Shown: positions 59,401 through 64,000 of the stretch, in pieces
Layout of the letters: every line of letters begins with the position of its first letter
How positions within the stretch are numbered: the first letter of the stretch is position 1
DNA from: Oasisia sp. SBJ-2009
Lineage: Eukaryota; Annelida; Polychaeta; Sabellida; Siboglinidae
DNA length: 64,000 nucleotides
Direction of reading: 5' to 3'
NCBI GenBank assembly: GCA_964017155.1
Contig: OZ024857.1
Span: forward strand, 18,253,435 to 18,317,434
Made by a program: the position numbers and the translations under genes
The notes under the pieces: generated by a model
Database searches by the model: none
What the model saw: only the letters and a program-made list of their open reading frames with translations
Told to the model about the DNA's origin: nothing

Positions 59401-61760
59401 AACAAGTTGTGCAACGTAGTAGTTTGAATGATACAAAAAAATTATGATGTGTCATTGTGTAGCTTTCTCCAGGTTTTAATAAAATTTGTAGAAAATATTT
59501 AGTCATTTAATGCTATGTTAAAGGTCTGTCGGGAAATGGTCACGAAGTTGACGTATGCCAGGTGTGAAGCTGAGTACCAGGAACTCTACACAACCTTTCA
59601 AGAAGCAGCCCCTCAACAGGTATGTGTACTATATTACTGCTGCTGGGCAATTCCATATTGGAGATCTCACAATACTAAAAATGGAGGCCAAAAAATTAAT
59701 CTAGTTGAAACTGTAAAAGTTTTACTACTGATATATTTCTTAAAAGCTACTGTGTTTACGATTCCTCTCTAGGCACCTGTTGGAAAATGTGAACCTAACA
59801 ATGGAATTACTACTACGCGCACGTATATATATATATGTATATATATATATTTGCAGGTTCTTGACTACTACAACAAGCAGTGGCACAACATACGCGCAGA
59901 GTGGGTGGAGGGGTTGAAATCGGAAATGATGACGCTACTTACCACCACCAACAACCGCGTGGAAAGTACTAACCAAAAGCTGAAGGCCGTTATTTCCAAG
60001 TACAGCAGTATTGTGCAGTTTTTCAACAGCCTCATGTGCACAATCAACTCGATGTCCATCGAGAGAGATCACCGTGCACTCCTCGTCAGCCAGAAGGTCC
60101 CATTGAAGGTGTACAGCGATGATTCGCCCGAACAAGCCTACCTTGACATTCTCACCCCATACGCATTTCGCTTCGTCAAGGTTGAACTAGAAAAGAGAAG
60201 CCGCGTAGAGCTGCAAGATGAAGGCACCAGGTGTGTTGTTGCCTCAGGACGCAGGTTGCTTGAGGTATCTGCTGTGTCGTGCAATTGTGAATTTAGGACA
60301 GCGATGTCGTTGCCATGCAGACACATCCTCGCAGTGCGACAGCATGAGAACCTTCGTGTATTTGACAGCACCCTTGTGGCACAGCGCTGGACAAAACAGT
60401 ACTACATGCACAGTCACAGAAGTGTTCCAGCCTGACCGCGGTGCAGCAGCAGCAGCAGAGATCATCGTGAGCCAGCAACTGCCACGACGTGTCCCTTCAC
60501 AACATGACAAATACAGGCAGTCATTGGCAGCAACGAAACGTCTCACGTCACTGTTGTCTGGCGTTCCAACAAGAGAGTTTGAGCACGTCCTTCATGCAGT
60601 TGAGATGATATCTGATATCCTCACGAAAGGCGGCCACTTTGTTGTTGTTGAACTGGAGGATCAGGCTGAGGATGCAACATCATTGCGTAAGTTGAATCTG
60701 GTTAAAAGTTTATTATTGTTGTTTGTAATGTTGTTTATTAATGTAATGTTGTTTACTAATTTTACGTTCCAGAAGATTGTGTGCAGCTATCTCAGACATT
60801 TACACTAGCTTGCAATTATTTATTTTCCAGCATATCCGCCTGTCACCCACCAGCCCCTTGAGATAGCTGCAGATGGTTCATCAAGCAATGATGCTGCACC
60901 TGCACCATTCGACTCAAGCGAAGGACTGGATGTTCCAGTGCAATGTAAGTTTAGTTGTACTGTGCACTCCTTTTATTTGATGTTGTTTACTAATGCCTAT
61001 TTTACGTTTCAGAAGATTCCAGAGATTGTGTGCAGCTATCTCAGTCACTTACACTAGCTTGCAATTATTTCTGTTCCAGCATATCCGCCTGCCAACCACC
61101 AGCCCCTTGAGATAGCTGCAGATGATTCATCAAGCAATGATGCAACGGTGGAACGACCAGTGCGACAGAAACAGGCCCCACAACGCTTTCGCAGGAGTTT
61201 CATCACGTCTGTTGTGTCTGCCAAGTGTAAGTCTAAGATTGACCAAAGCAGTTTACACTTTACTGGTACATGTAGACCTAATAGAACACCATTTTATATA
61301 ATTCATAACATACAGCCTATTACTATTACTAGACATGTTCATGCAATGTTGTTAACATTGTGTTTCAGTCATCCTCGGCTGGCTGGTGGGGAACAGGGAA
61401 GACACCGCCCTGACTGGCACGTTGATGGAGAAAGATGATGTCGAAATCCGCCCTGAGTGTCTTCCGGCTAGGATCACAGATCCAAGCATCGATGTGTATC
61501 GCGTGAGGAAATATTTCACAAGTGAAGCGTGGCTCCTTGTCGAAGAGGTCATGAAACAAAAGGCTGCCAACCCACAATGGATATGTCCAATTTGCGCCAA
61601 GGACGCCGACGGTTCCGTTGATGACGGCCACACCTCTCTGGCATGCGATTGTTGTTTAGACTGGTATCACTTAGCATGTCTTGGGAAAAAATCTAGGCCC
61701 AAATCACGAACATGGATTTGTGGAAGTTGCCATACTGCTGCTCATGTACATAAGATGTGA
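56412..61760 (+). CDS. MULE-type transposase with SWIM and PHD fingers, ten exons, two frameshifts
   Basis: Exons: 56412-56684, 57396-57504, 57828-58050, 58366-58539, 58928-59190, 59524-59619, 59857-60686, 60831-60944, 61080-61226 and 61369-61760, all GT-AG. With one surplus base removed at each frameshift the exons total 2619 nt, 872 residues. Domains: FAR1/FLYWCH-like zinc-binding N-terminus (YACVHGG...RPHQ...CPAQIKI...DHTHPV); RNase H-fold core with 'LMVDATYKL' (first Asp), 'HVIMADKDM' (second Asp) and 'NNRVESTNQKLK' (Glu); SWIM finger 'SCNCEF...LPCRHILAVR' (CxC...CxH); C-terminal PHD finger 'WICPICA...CDCC...WYHLAC...WICGSC' (Cys4-His-Cys3). Damage: six G where five are needed at 56634-56639, and one extra A at 60420/60421. 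Exons 8 and 9 are tandem duplicates. Related host proteins are ZSWIM1/3. PHD fingers often read histone H3 tails; its use here is inference. Confidence 0.87.
56862..57130. mobile_element. Nested 269-bp MITE in transposase intron 1
   Basis: Flanked by an exact 8-bp duplication GCTAGATG (56854-56861, 57131-57138). Terminal inverted repeats contain 'gacgttatgtcccaagtc' at both ends (56870 and complement at about 57105-57122). The left end has three tandem 'cttatgtcccaagt'-type units. No coding capacity. The 8-bp duplication fits hAT- or MULE-type mobilisation. Confidence 0.88.
57197..57302. mobile_element. Second, deleted copy of the same MITE in opposite orientation
   Basis: 'acgttatgtcttaaatttat', 'tagaacattt' and 'tagcatcttgtttttgggac' match the reverse complement of the 56862-57130 element in the same order, with internal deletions. 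No clear target duplication. Confidence 0.7.
58711..58895. repeat. 37-bp intronic minisatellite, about 5 copies
   Basis: Unit 'tgtcctataaatgaattt' + 'aagtccacatgagagtgca', in the transposase intron between the exons that carry the first and second catalytic Asp. Confidence 0.9.
60735..61140 (+). repeat. Tandem duplication of an intron-exon segment in the transposase gene
   Basis: 60739-60890 and 60985-61140 are near-identical, covering intron sequence ('gtgtgcagctatctcag', 'acactagcttgcaattattt'), the splice acceptor and the exon start ('catatccgcctg', 'agccccttgagatagctgca'). Both exons (60831-60944, 61080-61226) keep phase 1 at each end, so both can be spliced in without changing frame. 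Confidence 0.88.
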
Positions 61761-62640
61761 TTGCTGTGCCTTTATAGCACTACTAAAACAACATTGCCCT
61801 TCATGTTAACCCTGCAGTGTGTGAAAGTTTGATGAATCATTCGTAAATTATCCCAGTTTCTGTGTTGTCAGCAAGTCTCCTGTTTTATTTATTTTAACCA
61901 GTATTTTTTTACCTTTTTTAATTAAGATGTGGGTGGTGTTTGATAGGTCTTTTATGTATTTACTTATTTATTTACGTATGTTTATTACCATTCTAAATGA
62001 AAGGCTGATTTATGTACATTAGGCTAGTGTATTACCTTTCTGTGTCATATGAACTTTCTGTTTTTGATGTTCAGTATTAATGTCATCTCTGTTTACTCAT
62101 GTGTTTGGTGTTATAAAATCATAAAATAGGCCTCCCTAACGTAAATATTACAACTACAGAGAGTTTACACAACAAATAATCATCGCTTTCATTACCTGCA
62201 ATAATTATATTTCATATATATTACCACACTTTATAAGAAATTGAATTTAACTTTATTTGGAGCACAACAACAACATACAAACACAAACATAATTATAAAA
62301 TGTTACCGTGGAGATCCTCTAGAAACCCCTGGGGGCTTATATCGAGGACCACCAAGAACATAAAACATTATTATAAAAGTAAACTAAATACATAAAAATA
62401 TCATGAATGATAATATTAGAATACTACAACTACTAATTACTTAAATAGGTCTAACAAAATTCAATATTTGAATTCATTATTTCGCTTTCGTAATTTCAAC
62501 CATGATTTAAAACTAGTAGTGGCGACACCTGGCGAAGGTACATAGATTTTTGCGTAACGTATAGCAAACGAAATTTACATTACTTACAAGTCGCTCGTGT
62601 TGAGTGACATACCATAATGGGGCACTTATTTACGGTCACG
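61761..62640 (+). other. 3' untranslated and subterminal region of the MULE-type element
   Basis: AT-rich, no coding frame. Lies between the transposase stop and the right-end palindromic repeats. Confidence 0.6.
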
Positions 62641-62658
62641 TATCATACGCGCGACGTC

Positions 62659-62875
62659 GGGCTATTTGTTTGTATTTATCCGGTCAAATAGCGCATACGC
62701 AAGCATGGGCTATTTGTCCGTATCCGGACGAATAGCGTATACGCGAACATGGGCTATTCGTCCGGATATCCGGACGAATAGCGTATACGCGAACATGGGC
62801 TATTCGTCCGGATATCCGGACGAATAGCGCATACGCAAACATGGGCTATTCGTCCGTATCCGGACGAATAGCCAC
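62659..62875. repeat. Right-end array of five ~46-bp palindromic units
   Basis: Units start with GGGCTATT at 62659, 62707, 62751, 62797 and 62843 (spacing 44-48 bp). Each contains a near-perfect palindrome (ggctattcgtccgg/atat/ccggacgaatagc) followed by 'gtatacgcgaacat' or a variant. The last unit is the terminal inverted repeat. Confidence 0.92.
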
Positions 62876-62879
62876 GGCC

Positions 62880-62888
62880 AAACAATTA
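62880..62888 (+). repeat. Right 9-bp target-site duplication (AAACAATTA)
   Basis: Exact copy of 56266-56274. Confidence 0.85.
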
Positions 62889-63495
62889 ATACCTAAAACA
62901 GTTATAACAGTGAGTGCTAAGCTGTGCTGGCACTATTGTAAGTGATAGGTGTGTTCAATAACATTATTTGTTATGTTTTATGGAGCGGAGACGTGGCGTG
63001 GCGGCCACAAGCGAAATTTCTCGTGGTTATTGTTGTGGAGGATTTTTGTATCAAATGTTTGGTCCACCTCCCTCCCCTCCTACCAGTTACTGCTGTATTT
63101 ATTTGATGAATTTATAAATAAATTAGCAGAGATTGTTACACTAGACTCAACCTGGTTTTGCAGAAAATTCATTATTGATTGTGAAAATACATGTATTTAT
63201 ATGTTATTATGGAGACTTGTATTATGTATATGTATGATGTGTTCAAGTATTTCTTTGACGCTTTTCATTGTGCAGATTGTACACGAGGTATTGGTCTACA
63301 CACCTTTTTCCTCCTTACTTATTCAATTGCGTGTGTACATAGGGTTTTTAGCGTGGTAAATAAAGCAGGATTCAGTACAGGGCGGAATGTCCCCACCTCT
63401 CTCTAGTATGGTGTAGTAATTAGTAGCTTTAGTAGTCAAAATGTTTGCGAGACATCTTTTTAAGTAGGTTTTTATATATTTATGTCAGTATAGAC
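62889..63495. other. Noncoding spacer
   Basis: Between two DNA transposons. A 136-codon frame (62949-63359) has no recognisable family. Confidence 0.45.
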
Positions 63496-63498
63496 ATT

Positions 63499-64000
63499 TA
63501 CCGTAAATCCTGTATTACTAGCCGCGGCTACTATTACAGTAGTGTGTAGCCGAAATGAGGACGAAAACGCAAAAGTTGGGTTGCGGCTTTAAATACAGTA
63601 ATTTGCCGACATAAATTGACATTTGGGACACAGAATTGTCAGTATAAACGTGAAAAACTTACCGAAGAAACGAAGCCGGTTTTATTAATAATACATTGTA
63701 TTACAATTGCCACTTGTGCAAAACAAATGATATAACAATAAAATCCCATGTCCATAAAATGTTCAGATACAACGATCAGAATGTGAAAACGTGTCATAGT
63801 TAAACTCCATAAAAGTCCCTTTCATCGTCGCCGTCAAAGAATGCCTTGGCTAGGCTGGGTAAGGGAACGGCACGGCGGCGACATTTCACGTATCCATAAC
63901 GTTGGCAACATCGGTGACCGTTGCCGTGAGTCCGCGTGCACCAGAAGATAAGCATTAGATATGATGAAATAAGTCCTTTCACAGTTAATATAATCCTTTG
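63499..64000 (-). mobile_element. Pogo-like DNA transposon, partial (runs off window)
   Basis: Begins 'taccgtaaatcctgtatta' with a TA at the edge, followed by 'agccgcggct' and other inverted motifs, resembling the TIRs of Tc1/pogo-type elements (CCGTAAA...AGCCGCGGCT). On the minus strand an AATAAA lies at about 63683-63688 and a coding frame ends at 63800, as expected for an element whose transcript runs toward this TIR. The other end is outside the window. Confidence 0.45.
63800..64000 (-). CDS. C-terminal fragment of a possible pogo-like transposase
   Basis: An open frame enters from the right window edge and ends at a TAA (63800-63802) with an acidic tail 'FFDGDDERDFYGV'. Acidic C-terminal tails are common in pogo/CENP-B-related transposases, but no catalytic motif is in view, so the call rests on the adjacent TIR and AATAAA. 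The upstream boundary (exon start) is not determined. Confidence 0.3.
   Translation of the reverse strand, partial: QRIILTVKGLISSYLMLIFWCTRTHGNGHRCCQRYGYVKCRRRAVPLPSLAKAFFDGDDERDFYGV

Larger units (their letters stand above)
56275..62879 (+). mobile_element. MULE-type DNA transposon, 6605 bp, with ZSWIM-PHD transposase
   Basis: Delimited by an exact 9-bp direct repeat AAACAATTA (56266-56274, 62880-62888). The ends are inverted: left 'gtggctatacgtccggatac' and right complement 'gtggctattcgtccggatac' differ at one position over 20 bp (about 24 of 28 over the full end). Both ends carry further internally palindromic subterminal repeats: two to three at the left (56281-56395) and five at the right (62659-62875). 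Inside is one plus-strand gene of ten exons encoding a FAR1/FLYWCH-like, DDE, SWIM and PHD protein. Two frameshifts and a nested MITE show that this copy is no longer fully functional. The exact duplication and the retained ends suggest a fairly recent insertion. Confidence 0.88.

Overview
This is eukaryotic (metazoan) genomic DNA: AT-rich, dominated by noncoding sequence, with GT-AG introns, tRNA-derived SINEs, decayed LINEs, DNA transposons and very long microsatellites. No bacterial, organellar or viral gene organisation is visible. The gene set (a GPI mannosyltransferase, a cGAS-like/Mab-21 nucleotidyltransferase, a Myb/SANT-like protein) and the repeat content fit a marine invertebrate, perhaps a mollusc or other lophotrochozoan. 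The species assignment is inference only.

Host genes are few and all lie on the minus strand: (1) 8415-9620, an uninterrupted 401-codon Myb/SANT-like DNA-binding protein (NAIF1/MSANTD-like) with a C-terminal coiled coil; (2) 22461-27906, a four-exon gene of unknown function reconstructed from phase-consistent splice sites; (3) 41194-43532, PIGZ (GPI mannosyltransferase 4), two coding exons with the HPDE motif; (4) 50138-51184, a cGAS-like receptor/Mab-21-type nucleotidyltransferase with a complete predicted catalytic triad, no zinc ribbon, and a C-terminal CaaX box (CVLS). These genes show no obvious common pathway.

The right end holds the most striking object: a 6.6-kb MULE-type DNA transposon (56275-62879). 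It is flanked by an exact 9-bp target-site duplication and ends in ~28-bp terminal inverted repeats and palindromic subterminal repeats. It carries a ten-exon transposase gene with a FAR1/FLYWCH-like N-terminus, a DDE core, a SWIM zinc finger and a C-terminal PHD finger. The copy has two single-base frameshifts and a nested 269-bp MITE with its own 8-bp target duplication. A second, pogo-like DNA transposon starts at about 63499 and runs off the window.

Other repeats: two SINE families (at least nine copies), fragments of several LINE types (a CR1/L2-like 3' end at 20505-20990 and others at 31550, 32060, 48040, 52144 and 54690), minisatellites with 14-, 37-, 38- and 42-bp units, a foldback element with ~190-bp arms (44913-45333), several smaller hairpins, and a pure (ATGT)n array of about 480 bp in the 5' intron of the cGAS-like gene. 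One minisatellite (47388-47834) appears to have been amplified from a piece of LINE reverse-transcriptase coding sequence.
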